Shown here: in pieces, positions 27,502 to 36,833 of the stretch
How positions within the stretch are numbered: position 1 is the first letter of the stretch
How the letters are laid out: every line of letters starts with the position of its first letter
Assembly (NCBI GenBank): GCA_951813515.1
Contig: OX638346.1
Coordinates: forward strand, 2,411,617-2,475,616
Direction of reading: 5' to 3'
DNA: 64,000 nt
Origin: an uncultured Pseudomonadales bacterium
GTDB taxonomy: Bacteria > Pseudomonadota > Gammaproteobacteria > Pseudomonadales > Azotimanducaceae
Position numbers and translations under genes: made by a program
The notes under the pieces: model-generated
What the model was told of the DNA's origin: nothing
Databases searched by the model: none
What the model saw: only the letters and a program-made list of their open reading frames with translations

Positions 27502-28423
27502 GCTGGGCCGCACCGGCCTCGAAGTGGGCGTCGCGGGGCTCGGCTGCGGCGGCCATAGTCGGCTCGGAACTGGGACCGGTCACGACGAAAGCCACGCGGC
27601 GGGCATCGTCCGGCGGGCGATGGACCTCGGCATCGACTTCATCGACACGGCGCGTGTCTACGGCACCGAGCCCGCGGTGGGGAAGGCCATCAGGGGACGT
27701 CGCGACCAGGTCGTGATCTCCACCAAGGTCGGCCCGGGTTTTGGCGAGTCGCTGCTGACGCCCGAAGGACTCACGGAGAACCTGGAAAAAAGCCTCCGGG
27801 CGCTCGATACGGATTACGTCGACGTCTATCACCTGCACGGAATGCGTCCGGAGCACTATCCGCACTGCCTGGAATATCTCGTCCCCGAAATGCAGCGTCA
27901 GCGCGATGCCGGAAAGATTCGTTTCCTCGGCGTGACCGAGACATTCATCCGCGACCCGCAACACCGGATGTTCGAACAAGTGCTCCCGGACGATCATTTC
28001 GACGTGATCATGGTGGGATTCAGCATGCTCAATCCCTCTGCGCGCGAACGGGTTTTCGCACAGACGCTCGAAAAGGACGTGGGCACCCTGATCATGTTCG
28101 CCGTGCGCCGCGCGCTGAGCCGGCCCGAAGCCCTGCAGGAACTGCTGGCGGAACTGGTCGAGCAAGGCACCGTCGATGCTTCGCTGTCCGGCGACGATCC
28201 CCTTGGTTTCGTGGCGGCCCATCCCGATGTCGAGTCGCTGGTGCAGGCAGCCTATCGTTTCTGCCGCCACGAGCCGGGGGCGCATGTCATTCTCACGGGC
28301 ACGGGCAACGCCGCGCACCTCGAGGCCAACGTCGCCCATATCCAGGCGCCGAAACTGCCTGACGAGATCGCGGACCGCCTGGGGACGCTATTCGACGGCG
28401 TCGATTCGGTATCAGGGAACTGA
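27488..28423 (+). CDS. Aldo/keto reductase
   Basis: A 311-residue TIM-barrel oxidoreductase. The catalytic tetrad is Asp53 and Tyr58 in FIDTARVYGTE, Lys80 in ISTKVGPG and His117 in VYHLHGMRPEH. It reduces or oxidises carbonyl groups with NADP(H). The N-terminus MQTVRLGRTGLEVGVAGLGCGG is typical of the plant-type/L-galactose-dehydrogenase-like branch. Overlap with the PhyH gene points to a joint role. It ends 69 bp before the MMPL gene, so read-through into the RiPP region is possible. Confidence 0.88.
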   Translation: MQTVRLGRTGLEVGVAGLGCGGHSRLGTGTGHDESHAAGIVRRAMDLGIDFIDTARVYGTEPAVGKAIRGRRDQVVISTKVGPGFGESLLTPEGLTENLEKSLRALDTDYVDVYHLHGMRPEHYPHCLEYLVPEMQRQRDAGKIRFLGVTETFIRDPQHRMFEQVLPDDHFDVIMVGFSMLNPSARERVFAQTLEKDVGTLIMFAVRRALSRPEALQELLAELVEQGTVDASLSGDDPLGFVAAHPDVESLVQAAYRFCRHEPGAHVILTGTGNAAHLEANVAHIQAPKLPDEIADRLGTLFDGVDSVSGN

Positions 28424-28492
28424 TCGCCTGGCGTCGGCAATGCCCCCGTTGGTGACTGCCCCGATCGACCCTGACCCGGACCGAGTGGGTTT

Positions 28493-30853
28493 GTGGACAA
28501 GCGCGGCATAGCGGAAGAACCATTTGCAAAGCGCTTTGCCGAGCGGGTGCTGGCGGCCCGCTGGTGGGTGATCCTGGCCTCGCTGGCCTGGGTCGCGATC
28601 GCGTCCGGCGGCATTGCCCTGCTCGAATTCTCTGCCGACTACCGCATCTTCTTCGACGAAGACAATCCGCAGCTTCTGGCGCTGGAGGAACTGGAGAACA
28701 CCTACGGGAAGAACGAGAACATCGCGTTCCTGGTTGTCCCGGACGACGGTGACGCCACTTCCGAGGACGCGCTCTCGGCCACCGTCTGGCTCACGCAAAC
28801 CGCTTGGCAGACGCCGTATTCCAGGCGCGTCGACTCGCTCGCCAACTTTCAGCACACGACCGCCGACGGCGACGATCTATACGTGCGGAACCTCGTCGAT
28901 CCCGCGCAACTGGGCTCGGCCGAAGCGCGATCGCGAATCCGCGCCATCGCCTTGTCCGACCCGCGCATCGCCGGCGCCATCCTGGCCGACAAGGGCGATG
29001 TCAGCGTCGTAAACATCACGATCGAACTGCCGCAGGGAGACATGTTGGAGGCGGTGGCGGAAGTGGCGGAATTCGCGAGATCGGTCGCCCTGGAGGCAGA
29101 AGAACGATTTCCCGGGATAGACCTTCGCGTCGTCGGCACGGTCATGATCAACCAGACCTTCGTGGAAGCCTCGATCGATAGCCAGATGGTCTTCCTTCCG
29201 GCGAGCCTGCTGCTCATGGCCCTGATCCTCGGCGTCCTTATCCGGGGCTGGGCGGGCGTGGTGGCGACCGGGACGGTCATCATCTTTTCCATTCTCGCGT
29301 CATTGGGCCTCGGCGTCTGGGTCGGCTTGCCCTTTTCCCCGCCGATCTCGCCGGCGCCGACCATCGTACTGATGATCGTCGTGGCGAACTGCGTGCACCT
29401 GCTGGTCGCGATACGGCAGCGACTGCGTGCCGGAGACCCCAGGCACGACGCGATCGTCGAGGCCATCAGGCTCAACCTGCATCCGGTGTTCCTTGCGAGC
29501 CTCACGACGGCGCTCGGGTTCCTGAGCATGAACTTTTCCGAGGTGCCGCCCTACCGCCATCTCGGCAACTTCGTCGCTTTCGGAATCGGCGCCTCCTTCG
29601 TCCTCTCGGTCACCTTCCTGCCGGCCCTGCTTTCACTTCTGCCGATGCGCGCGGCGAGGGAGCGGCGGCTTCGCGGGCCCTCGATGCGGCGCTTGGCCGA
29701 TATCGCGCTGCGTTACAGGAAGCCGTTGTTCTGGGCATGGGTAGTCATTGTGCCCGCGATGATCCTGGCCATTCCGCGAAACGAGCTTAACGATGTCCTG
29801 GTGCACTTCTTCGATGAGAGCGTCGAGTTTCGCCAGGATACGGATTTCATGGATGAGCGCTTGAGCGGCAATACCCTGCTCGAGTACTCGCTGCACGCGT
29901 CCGTCGAGGGTGGTGTCACCGATCCCCGTTTCCTCGCCGAGGTTTCGGACTTCGCGAGCTGGTATCGGGAGCAGCCGTCGGTCCGCCACGTGGCAGTCAT
30001 CACCGACACGTTCCGGCAACTCAACCAGAGCATGCATGGCGACGACCCGGCCTTCTACCGGATTCCGGAAAGCCAGGAACTGGCGGCGCAATACCTGCTG
30101 CTTTACGAGCTTTCGCTTCCGCAGGGGCTGGATCTCAACAATCAGATTGACAGGTCGAGGTCGGCCACGCGCATGTCGGTGTCGGCGGAGACACTGTATT
30201 CGAAGGACCTGCTTGCACTGAACGCGCGTGCCGAGGCCTGGCTGGACGAAAACGCCTCCCACGTTGCCGGCGTCAACAGCACCGGTCCTGCTGCGCTTTT
30301 CGCCTATATTGGGCAGCGGAACATCCGCACGATGGTGGTTGGGACAACGGTTCTCCTCCTGGCCATTTCCGGGATTCTGCTGTTCGCGTTGCGCTCGCTG
30401 CGGCTAGGCCTGACAAGTATCGTTCCCAATCTGGTTCCCGCCGTGATGGGTTTCGGCGTCTGGGGTTTGACGGTCGGACAGGTCGGGCTCGTGCTATCTG
30501 TGGTGGCGGCCATGACAGTTGGCATCGTCGTGGACGATACGGTGCACTTTCTCAGCAAATATCTACGTGCACGCAGGCAATACGGCCAGGATCCCGAGGA
30601 CGCGGTGCGTTACGCGTTCGACACGGCGGGCCGAGCCCTTGTCACCACGACCGTCGTGCTGGTGGCCGGCTTCCTGATATTCGTGTTTTCTCCGTTGATT
30701 CCCACCGCCCAGGTCGGGGTTCTGACCGCCATGATCATCGGATTCGCCCTCATTGCCGACCTGTCGCTCCTGCCGGCGCTGCTGGTGGGGGTGGACCGAA
30801 GTTTCGGGAAACGGGACGACGCGCTCAGGCGCACCGACGATGCTGCGCCTTGA
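28493..30853 (+). CDS. MMPL/RND-family exporter
   Basis: A 786-residue RND-type pump with two repeats, each a first membrane helix, a large periplasmic domain and a block of five helices. The second helix blocks are seen in FLPASLLLMALILGVLIRGWAG... and TMVVGTTVLLLAISGILLFALRSLRLGL...; VAAMTVGIVVDDTVHFLSKY has the acidic residues of the proton path. Relatives (MMPL, HpnN) export lipids, hopanoids or peptides. Together with the LolA-like protein (46275) and barrel protein (47135) it resembles a lipid/secondary-metabolite export set. The start is a GTG at 28493. Confidence 0.83.
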   Translation: MDKRGIAEEPFAKRFAERVLAARWWVILASLAWVAIASGGIALLEFSADYRIFFDEDNPQLLALEELENTYGKNENIAFLVVPDDGDATSEDALSATVWLTQTAWQTPYSRRVDSLANFQHTTADGDDLYVRNLVDPAQLGSAEARSRIRAIALSDPRIAGAILADKGDVSVVNITIELPQGDMLEAVAEVAEFARSVALEAEERFPGIDLRVVGTVMINQTFVEASIDSQMVFLPASLLLMALILGVLIRGWAGVVATGTVIIFSILASLGLGVWVGLPFSPPISPAPTIVLMIVVANCVHLLVAIRQRLRAGDPRHDAIVEAIRLNLHPVFLASLTTALGFLSMNFSEVPPYRHLGNFVAFGIGASFVLSVTFLPALLSLLPMRAARERRLRGPSMRRLADIALRYRKPLFWAWVVIVPAMILAIPRNELNDVLVHFFDESVEFRQDTDFMDERLSGNTLLEYSLHASVEGGVTDPRFLAEVSDFASWYREQPSVRHVAVITDTFRQLNQSMHGDDPAFYRIPESQELAAQYLLLYELSLPQGLDLNNQIDRSRSATRMSVSAETLYSKDLLALNARAEAWLDENASHVAGVNSTGPAALFAYIGQRNIRTMVVGTTVLLLAISGILLFALRSLRLGLTSIVPNLVPAVMGFGVWGLTVGQVGLVLSVVAAMTVGIVVDDTVHFLSKYLRARRQYGQDPEDAVRYAFDTAGRALVTTTVVLVAGFLIFVFSPLIPTAQVGVLTAMIIGFALIADLSLLPALLVGVDRSFGKRDDALRRTDDAAP

Positions 30854-31013
30854 TCGACGAGTGGGGCCGGTCCGGAGCCCTCTGGCAAGAACAGGCCGAA
30901 GCCGAAGGCACCCGCTGTGGGCACTTGCGTGCCGTTCCACGGGCGCAGGCTCCTGATACCGGCGAGTTTGCATATACTGTTTGGTCTCATCAGGAGCGCC
31001 TGCGCACACGGTT

Positions 31014-31571
31014 GTGTTCAATAATCCTTTCGACTCATTCCACAATACCGTTGCCGAAGCAAAGGAAGAGCGTGAACAACTCGACCGGCTGCTGACAATT
31101 TCCACGCCCAGGGAGCGCCTGGTTGTCGTCGGCATCGCCTTCCTTTTGTGCGTCCTCGCCGCATGGCTCTTTTTCGGCAGTGTAGCCCGTCAGCTGACGC
31201 TCGACGGTGCACTCGTCGGCGTCGGCGACGGTGAGAGTTCAGTGGAAGTACTCGTCTGGATCGAGAGCGACGTCGCGTCAGAGATCGAACCCGGCATGCC
31301 GGCGGTGATCGAATTGGCCACGCCGGGCATGCCGGCGGTGATCGAGCAGGCCATGACGGATGGCACATCGGACACGCTTGCCGGTGAAGTCGTGAGAGTT
31401 TCGGCTTTACCCGTACCCGACGGGCTGGCGGCGTCCGCGCCGGTGACCCCACACCGCGTCGGGATCGCGTTCGCTGGATGGCATCTGTTCCCTGAAGGTC
31501 GGGAATGCCGGATCGTAATTGAACTCGGCAGGCAGGCGCCGGTCGCCCTTTTCGGAATGAGGCGGCAATAA
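31014..31571 (+). CDS. NHLP-system secretion adaptor (short HlyD-like membrane protein)
   Basis: A 185-residue protein from the GTG at 31014 (an in-frame TTG at 30981 is possible). Residues 1-40 are soluble and charged (FNNPFDSFHNTVAEAKEE...), followed by one membrane helix (LVVVGIAFLLCVLAAWLFFG) and a short periplasmic beta-rich domain with EPGMPAVIE segments. In NHLP bacteriocin loci a shortened HlyD-like protein without the long coiled coil precedes the peptidase ABC transporter, and this fits. It contains an 11-residue tandem repeat and ends two bases before the C39 transporter gene. An AGGAG lies 18 bases upstream of the chosen start, which is long. Confidence 0.7.
   Translation: MFNNPFDSFHNTVAEAKEEREQLDRLLTISTPRERLVVVGIAFLLCVLAAWLFFGSVARQLTLDGALVGVGDGESSVEVLVWIESDVASEIEPGMPAVIELATPGMPAVIEQAMTDGTSDTLAGEVVRVSALPVPDGLAASAPVTPHRVGIAFAGWHLFPEGRECRIVIELGRQAPVALFGMRRQ
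31288..31353 (+). repeat. 33-bp tandem duplication inside the adaptor gene
   Basis: Two adjacent 33-bp copies share the run GGCATGCCGGCGGTGATCGA and code PGMPAVIELAT and PGMPAVIEQAM. The duplication is in frame, close to identical, and therefore probably recent. Confidence 0.85.
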
Positions 31572-31572
31572 C

Positions 31573-33774
31573 ATGGTGGCGCGCGCCGCAAGCGCCCGAA
31601 ATAGCGACAAGTCCGCAACCCGGAGGGTAACCACACCCATACTGTTGCAGATGCACGCAACGGAGTGCGGTGCCGCCTGCCTCGGGAGCATCCTGGGCTA
31701 CTTCGGACGCTGGGTGCCGCTGACCGAGTTGCGCGAGAAATGCGAGGTGAGCCGGGACGGTAGCAGCGCCGCGAGCATCGTGCGCGCCTCCAGACACTAT
31801 GGTCTCGAGTGCAGCGGACTCAGCGTACGCGCGGAACAGCTGAAATTGCTGCAGTTGCCTCTCATCGTGTTCTGGCAATTCAGCCATTTCGTCGTCGTCG
31901 AAGGATTCGACGACCGAAACTTTTATCTCAATGACCCGTCCACGGGGCGGCGCAGACTCTCCGCCGACGAGTTCAACAAGGGATACAGTGGAATCGCGCT
32001 CAGATTCGAGCGCGGCGCCGATTTCGGAACCGGGGGCGAACGGCCGGGCCTGTTCACGCAACTGGGCACTCTGCTCGCCGGATCCTGGAATGTGCTGACC
32101 GGGGCGATCACCTGCGGACTCATGCTGACGCTGCTGGCGCTCATCGTTCCCGTATCTCTCGGCGCGTTCGTCGACAACGTTCTGGAAAACCATGGACCCT
32201 GGGGCGGATTGGTGACGGCCCTGCTTGGCGGCGGCATCTTGGTATATATCCTGTCCCTGCTGAAGCACCGGTTTCTGCAGCGCCTCGCGGTGCGCATTTC
32301 GGTGAGTGGCTACAACCGGGGCCTGTCAAGGCTGCTGCGGTTACCAGTGGAGTTCTTTGACCACAGGCTGGTGGGCGATGTCACCGACCGCGTCTCGTCC
32401 ATAGACCGGGTCTCGAAGAACCTGACGGATCAGTTCCTTGTGCTCATCATCGACATGGCAATGAGCCTGGTGTTGCTCATCGCGATGTTGGTTTACGACG
32501 TCCTGCTCACCCTGATCGTGCTGTCGCTGGGACTCCTGCACGGCATGCTGGCGCGCTTCCTCAACAGGCACCGGGCCGTTCGTAGCGAGGCGATGAGGCG
32601 CGAACAGGGATTGCTGATCGGCGTCGGCATGCAGATGTTGAGCCATGCGGACAACCTGCGCATGACGGGGTCGGACGACCGGTTTTTCTCGCGCTGGAGT
32701 GGCCAGCAGGCGCGCGAACTGCATGCGCGCCAGCTCTGTTCCGAACTTGGCCAGGTCGATACCGCGCTTCCGGGCCTGATCGCGGCCTTTCGCAGCGCAG
32801 CGATCCTGGGCCTGGGGGCGGTCATGGTCATGGCTGACGAATTGACCCTGGGGACGCTGGTCGGGATCTATATCCTGGCCGAGATGTTTCTGGCCCCGTT
32901 CGGGCGCTTCCTGGAGTTCGCGGACAAGCGCCAGGCGCTCGAGACCGATTTGCAGCGACTGGAGGATATTTCGCGGACCGCCGAAGATCCCGTCTTCAGC
33001 CGCCGTAGTCCCGAATCGGAGTCGATCCCCACGTTCAACGGCCGGCTCCAGCTTGCCGGTCAACTGGAACTCAAGGACGTCACCTTCGGCTTCAACAAGA
33101 GCCGACCGCCCCTGATCAAGGACTTCAACCTCGTGTTGAAGCCGGGACAGCGGGTTGCACTAGTCGGTCCGAGCGGGTCGGGCAAGTCGGCGCTGGCGCG
33201 TATCGTTTCGGGTATCTATCGGCCATGGTCGGGCGAGATCCTGTTTGACGGCCACCCCAGGGACGAGATTCCCGAGGAAGTGCTGCGGCGATCCATTTCC
33301 ATGGTGGACCAGGATGTCGTGCTCTTTTCCGCGTCCGTGCGGGACAACATCACCTTGTGGAACCCGGCTGTTCCGGATGAAGCCATCATCGCCGCGACGC
33401 GGGACGCCTGCATCCACGACGAAATCCTGGTCAGGCCGCACGGATACGCGACCCTGGTCGAGGAAAGCGGGGTGAATTTCAGCGGCGGTCAGCGGCAGCG
33501 GCTGGAGATCGCCCGGGCACTGGTGGGCAATCCGACAGTGCTCATCCTCGACGAGGCGACCAGCGCCCTCGATGCCACGACGGAGGAATACGTCGATGAC
33601 GCGTTGCGGCGCCGTGGCGTCACGTGCCTCATCGTCGCGCACCGGCTGAGCACTGTGCGAGATTGCGACGAAATCATCGTGCTCGATAAGGGCGTCGAGG
33701 TGCAACGCGGCACGCACGACGAACTGATCGCGGACCGGAATGGCACTTACTACAAGCTGGTCAGGTCTGGCTGA
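31573..33774 (+). CDS. NHLP-type peptidase (C39)-containing ABC exporter
   Basis: A 733-residue PCAT transporter that cuts leader peptides and exports the core. The C39 peptidase domain (about 20-150) has Gln26 and catalytic Cys32 in LQMHATECGAACLGS, the His in QFSHFVVVEGF and the Asp in YLNDPSTG. A six-helix membrane domain follows, then an ATPase with Walker A (GPSGSGKSAL, about 531), signature SGGQRQRLEIA (about 636) and Walker B LILDEATSALD (about 657). It should process the precursor at 45769-46020 and perhaps the leader-bearing toroid protein. Its stop overlaps the next ATG by one base. Confidence 0.93.
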   Translation: MVARAASARNSDKSATRRVTTPILLQMHATECGAACLGSILGYFGRWVPLTELREKCEVSRDGSSAASIVRASRHYGLECSGLSVRAEQLKLLQLPLIVFWQFSHFVVVEGFDDRNFYLNDPSTGRRRLSADEFNKGYSGIALRFERGADFGTGGERPGLFTQLGTLLAGSWNVLTGAITCGLMLTLLALIVPVSLGAFVDNVLENHGPWGGLVTALLGGGILVYILSLLKHRFLQRLAVRISVSGYNRGLSRLLRLPVEFFDHRLVGDVTDRVSSIDRVSKNLTDQFLVLIIDMAMSLVLLIAMLVYDVLLTLIVLSLGLLHGMLARFLNRHRAVRSEAMRREQGLLIGVGMQMLSHADNLRMTGSDDRFFSRWSGQQARELHARQLCSELGQVDTALPGLIAAFRSAAILGLGAVMVMADELTLGTLVGIYILAEMFLAPFGRFLEFADKRQALETDLQRLEDISRTAEDPVFSRRSPESESIPTFNGRLQLAGQLELKDVTFGFNKSRPPLIKDFNLVLKPGQRVALVGPSGSGKSALARIVSGIYRPWSGEILFDGHPRDEIPEEVLRRSISMVDQDVVLFSASVRDNITLWNPAVPDEAIIAATRDACIHDEILVRPHGYATLVEESGVNFSGGQRQRLEIARALVGNPTVLILDEATSALDATTEEYVDDALRRRGVTCLIVAHRLSTVRDCDEIIVLDKGVEVQRGTHDELIADRNGTYYKLVRSG

Positions 33775-36731
33775 TGCAGGACACGGGGCCGCAGTACACA
33801 TCCCTGGCCGAACTCGCCGCCAGATCCGGCACGTCCGTGCCCTGCGCGGGCAACATGCCGGTGAATCTCGACGACCCGGACAGTGTCTGGTTCATCGTTC
33901 AGGGCACCGTCGACCTGTTCCTGGTCGAATTCAGGGACGGTGTGGAGCAGGCGGCGCCCCAGCACCTGCTGCGTCGCGAATCCGGCAGCTTTCTGCCGGG
34001 CGTCGCTCCGGACGAACAGGACCATGCCAAAGACAAGGACACGACGCTCAGCCTGATCGCCAAGGGTTTGCCCGGGACCCTTCTGAAACGCCTGCCGACA
34101 TCCGGGATTTCCGAGGTCGATCCGGAGGAACTGGCGGGACAGACCGATACCTGGCTGACCGCCATGACGGACACGCTTTCGCGTTTCGTAGGCCACCTTC
34201 CACGTCCGTCAGCTTTGGCGGAGACCGGTCAGGCGCAGACCCTGGGCCCCTGTACGCTATCCGTCCGGCGCGGGGTCGTATGGGTCTCCAAACCGCCGTC
34301 CGGGGCGAGCCTGTTCATGGATGTGGTCGACGAAGCGGAACTTGCGGAGGCAAGCGGCTCACACGAAGCGCTGATACCGCTGACGCGGTCGAGCTGGCTT
34401 AACCTGTTCGACGAGGCGACGCTTTCGGGCGAATCGACCGAAACACTCGCACAACAAGGCAGGCTGCTGCCGGCGCTCGCCTGCTTTCACGCGGTCGCTT
34501 TCGCCCTGGAGCGCCTGAACCGCCGACTTGCCGTGGTGGATGATGCGAATCTCGAACGTGCGCGGACCACGAGCCGGCGCGCGGCCGAAGAAGCCGCCCG
34601 GCAGCGGCTCTTCAATCTCTATGACCTGCCGGTTGATCGGGATGCGAGTGTCGAGAACACGTCCCTGGCGGACGCCCTGGAAGTCATCGGTCGCCACGAA
34701 GGCATCGATTTCAAGGTTCCAGCGCGTTCGGGACCTTCGGTTGCGCCGGTGGGTCTCGTCGACATTCTCGATGCGTCCGGCGTACGTGCCCGGCGCGTAC
34801 GGCTCAGAGCCGAGGACAGTTGGTGGCGCGGTGACAGCAACGCAATGCTGGCGTTCCGTGCGGAGGACGGCCAGCCCGTTGCGCTACTGCCAGGAGCGTT
34901 CGGCCGCTATCGGGAAATCGACCCTGTCAGCAAGCGCAGTGTCCGGGTTACGGCGGATCGCGCCCGGGCGCTCAGACAGGAGGCCTGGATGTTCTATCGG
35001 CCGTTGCCTTCTGGGAACGCCGAACCGGCGGATCTGCTGAGAATCGCCCTGCACGGATCGCGCGCTGACCTGGCGCGGTTAGTGATTGCCGGGCTTCCGA
35101 GCGGCCTGATCAAGCTGCTCCCGGCACTCGCGCTCGGGTTTGTTGCAAATCATGTTTCGAACCAGACGGGAGCGGGGGCAAGCGCCGGAGTGCTCTATGC
35201 GGTGGCCGTGGCGCTGGCGGGTTTTGGCTTGCTCGGCGCGCTGCTGCACCTGCTACAGGGCACGGCGATGATGCGCATCGAAGGGAGGGCATCCCGGGTC
35301 GAAGCTGCTTTCTGGGATTGCCTCATGCGCCTTCCGCCAAGCATTCTGCACCGCCACCCGGCCGGCGACCTGGCCATGTCGGGAATGACGTTCCAGAATC
35401 TTCGCGACGGCCTGCAGGGGGTCGTCGCCGATAGCGTGCTCGCGATCATTTTTCTGCTTCCGGTGTTTGGTGTCATCTTCTTCTACGACGCCAATCTCGG
35501 CGCCGTCGCCCTCGTGTTCAGCGTGGCTTCGCTGTTGGTCACGGTGGCCTTTGGGGTGCGCCAGCTTGCGCCTTATGGGCGGATGCTCAGCGCGGCACGT
35601 CGTGTAGCCGGCCGGCTGTTCCAGATCGTTGGGGGTATCGCCAAGCTGCGTGTGGAAAACGCGGAAGGGTCGGCATTCGCCATGTGGGCGCGGGACTATC
35701 GCGAGCAAAAACAGGCGGAACTCGAACTGGGCGGGATTGAGGGACATTCGCGGGCCTTCGGCGCTGCGCTTCCGTTTCTTGCGGGCGGGGTCCTGCTTTT
35801 GGCCGTGGTAACGGTGGGCGAACGCAACGTCCCGGTCGGCGACTTTCTCGTCGTGTACATCGTCTTCATCACGTTCCAGTCCGCCATCGCCCGCCTTGGC
35901 AACGCCTTTGGAATGATCGCGGCCATGCTGCCCGCATTCGATCAGATGCGCCCGCTGCTCGCCGCAACGCCTGACACCGAGGTCGAAGGAGAACCGGTTG
36001 AACGCCTCGGCGGTGAAGTTTTGTTCGACCACGTTTCCTTCCGCTTCGATCCAGACGGGCCGTTGATTCTCGACGACGTTACGATTCGCGCACGTCCGGG
36101 CGAGTTCGTCGCGATCGCCGGCGAGTCCGGTGCCGGCAAGAGCACGCTGTTTCGGCTCGCGCTTGGAATTGGCCGGCCGGCCGCCGGCGCCGTGTACTAC
36201 GACGGACGTGATCTGAGGCACCTGAACCTGAAACAGGTGCGCCGGAAGATCGGCTCGGTCCCGCAGTCAGTGCGGCTCCATCCCCAGGATCTCTGGGACA
36301 ACATTGTCGCGCACCAGGAGAACACCACCACCGAGGAAGTCTGGCAGACGGCCCGTACCGCCGGAGTCGAAAGCGAAATCAAGGCCATGCCCATGGGCTT
36401 GATGACGATGGTCGGGGCCAGTGGAGCCGTGCTGTCGGGTGGCGAGAGCCAGCGCATCGCCATCGCCCGCGCACTGATGGGCAGCCCACGCATCATGCTG
36501 CTCGACGAGGCGACCAACTGGCTCGACAACGAGAGCCAGGCGGAGGTCATGCAGAACCTTGCCCTCCTGACCTCGACCCGGATCGTGATCGCCCACCGCC
36601 TGTCGACGCTGGAACAGGCTGATTGCATCTACGTGATGCAGGCCGGGAGAGTTGTTCAAAGCGGAACTTTCAAGGAACTCATGGAGGTCGACGGCGTATT
36701 CAATGAACTGGTCAGAAGGCAGATGGCTTGA
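33774..36731 (+). CDS. NHLP-type ABC transporter, permease/ATPase with long N-terminal region
   Basis: A 985-residue half transporter of the second NHLP export type. About 430 N-terminal residues contain a cyclic-nucleotide-binding-like beta-roll (DSVWFIVQGTVDLFLVEF) and a further soluble region; the membrane domain starts near 440, and the ATPase has Walker A GESGAGKSTL (about 784), signature LSGGESQRIAIA and the variant Walker B LLDEATNWLD. It lacks a C39 domain. In NHLP loci the peptidase and non-peptidase ABC proteins occur together, and the one-base TGATG overlap suggests a 1:1 heteromer here. Confidence 0.9.
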   Translation: MQDTGPQYTSLAELAARSGTSVPCAGNMPVNLDDPDSVWFIVQGTVDLFLVEFRDGVEQAAPQHLLRRESGSFLPGVAPDEQDHAKDKDTTLSLIAKGLPGTLLKRLPTSGISEVDPEELAGQTDTWLTAMTDTLSRFVGHLPRPSALAETGQAQTLGPCTLSVRRGVVWVSKPPSGASLFMDVVDEAELAEASGSHEALIPLTRSSWLNLFDEATLSGESTETLAQQGRLLPALACFHAVAFALERLNRRLAVVDDANLERARTTSRRAAEEAARQRLFNLYDLPVDRDASVENTSLADALEVIGRHEGIDFKVPARSGPSVAPVGLVDILDASGVRARRVRLRAEDSWWRGDSNAMLAFRAEDGQPVALLPGAFGRYREIDPVSKRSVRVTADRARALRQEAWMFYRPLPSGNAEPADLLRIALHGSRADLARLVIAGLPSGLIKLLPALALGFVANHVSNQTGAGASAGVLYAVAVALAGFGLLGALLHLLQGTAMMRIEGRASRVEAAFWDCLMRLPPSILHRHPAGDLAMSGMTFQNLRDGLQGVVADSVLAIIFLLPVFGVIFFYDANLGAVALVFSVASLLVTVAFGVRQLAPYGRMLSAARRVAGRLFQIVGGIAKLRVENAEGSAFAMWARDYREQKQAELELGGIEGHSRAFGAALPFLAGGVLLLAVVTVGERNVPVGDFLVVYIVFITFQSAIARLGNAFGMIAAMLPAFDQMRPLLAATPDTEVEGEPVERLGGEVLFDHVSFRFDPDGPLILDDVTIRARPGEFVAIAGESGAGKSTLFRLALGIGRPAAGAVYYDGRDLRHLNLKQVRRKIGSVPQSVRLHPQDLWDNIVAHQENTTTEEVWQTARTAGVESEIKAMPMGLMTMVGASGAVLSGGESQRIAIARALMGSPRIMLLDEATNWLDNESQAEVMQNLALLTSTRIVIAHRLSTLEQADCIYVMQAGRVVQSGTFKELMEVDGVFNELVRRQMA

Positions 36732-36742
36732 TCCGAATTGCT

Positions 36743-36799
36743 GGCCGGAAACGCCTGATTTCACGTTCGTGATCGCGCAAGGCGTGTACGCTTCCGGCC
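36743..36799. terminator. Three-tier hairpin between convergent genes
   Basis: Outer arms GGCCGGAA (36743-36750) and TTCCGGCC (36792-36799), middle arms ACGCCT (36751-36756) and AGGCGT (36780-36785), and inner arms TCACG (36761-36765) and CGTGA (36768-36772). It lies between the end of the ABC gene and the end of the flavoprotein gene and is symmetrical, so it may stop transcription or protect 3' ends in both directions. There is no T run, so the terminator role is not certain. Confidence 0.6.
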
Positions 36800-36833
36800 G
36801 ACCACCGTTCGGCACGGATGTCGTCGGCGAATC

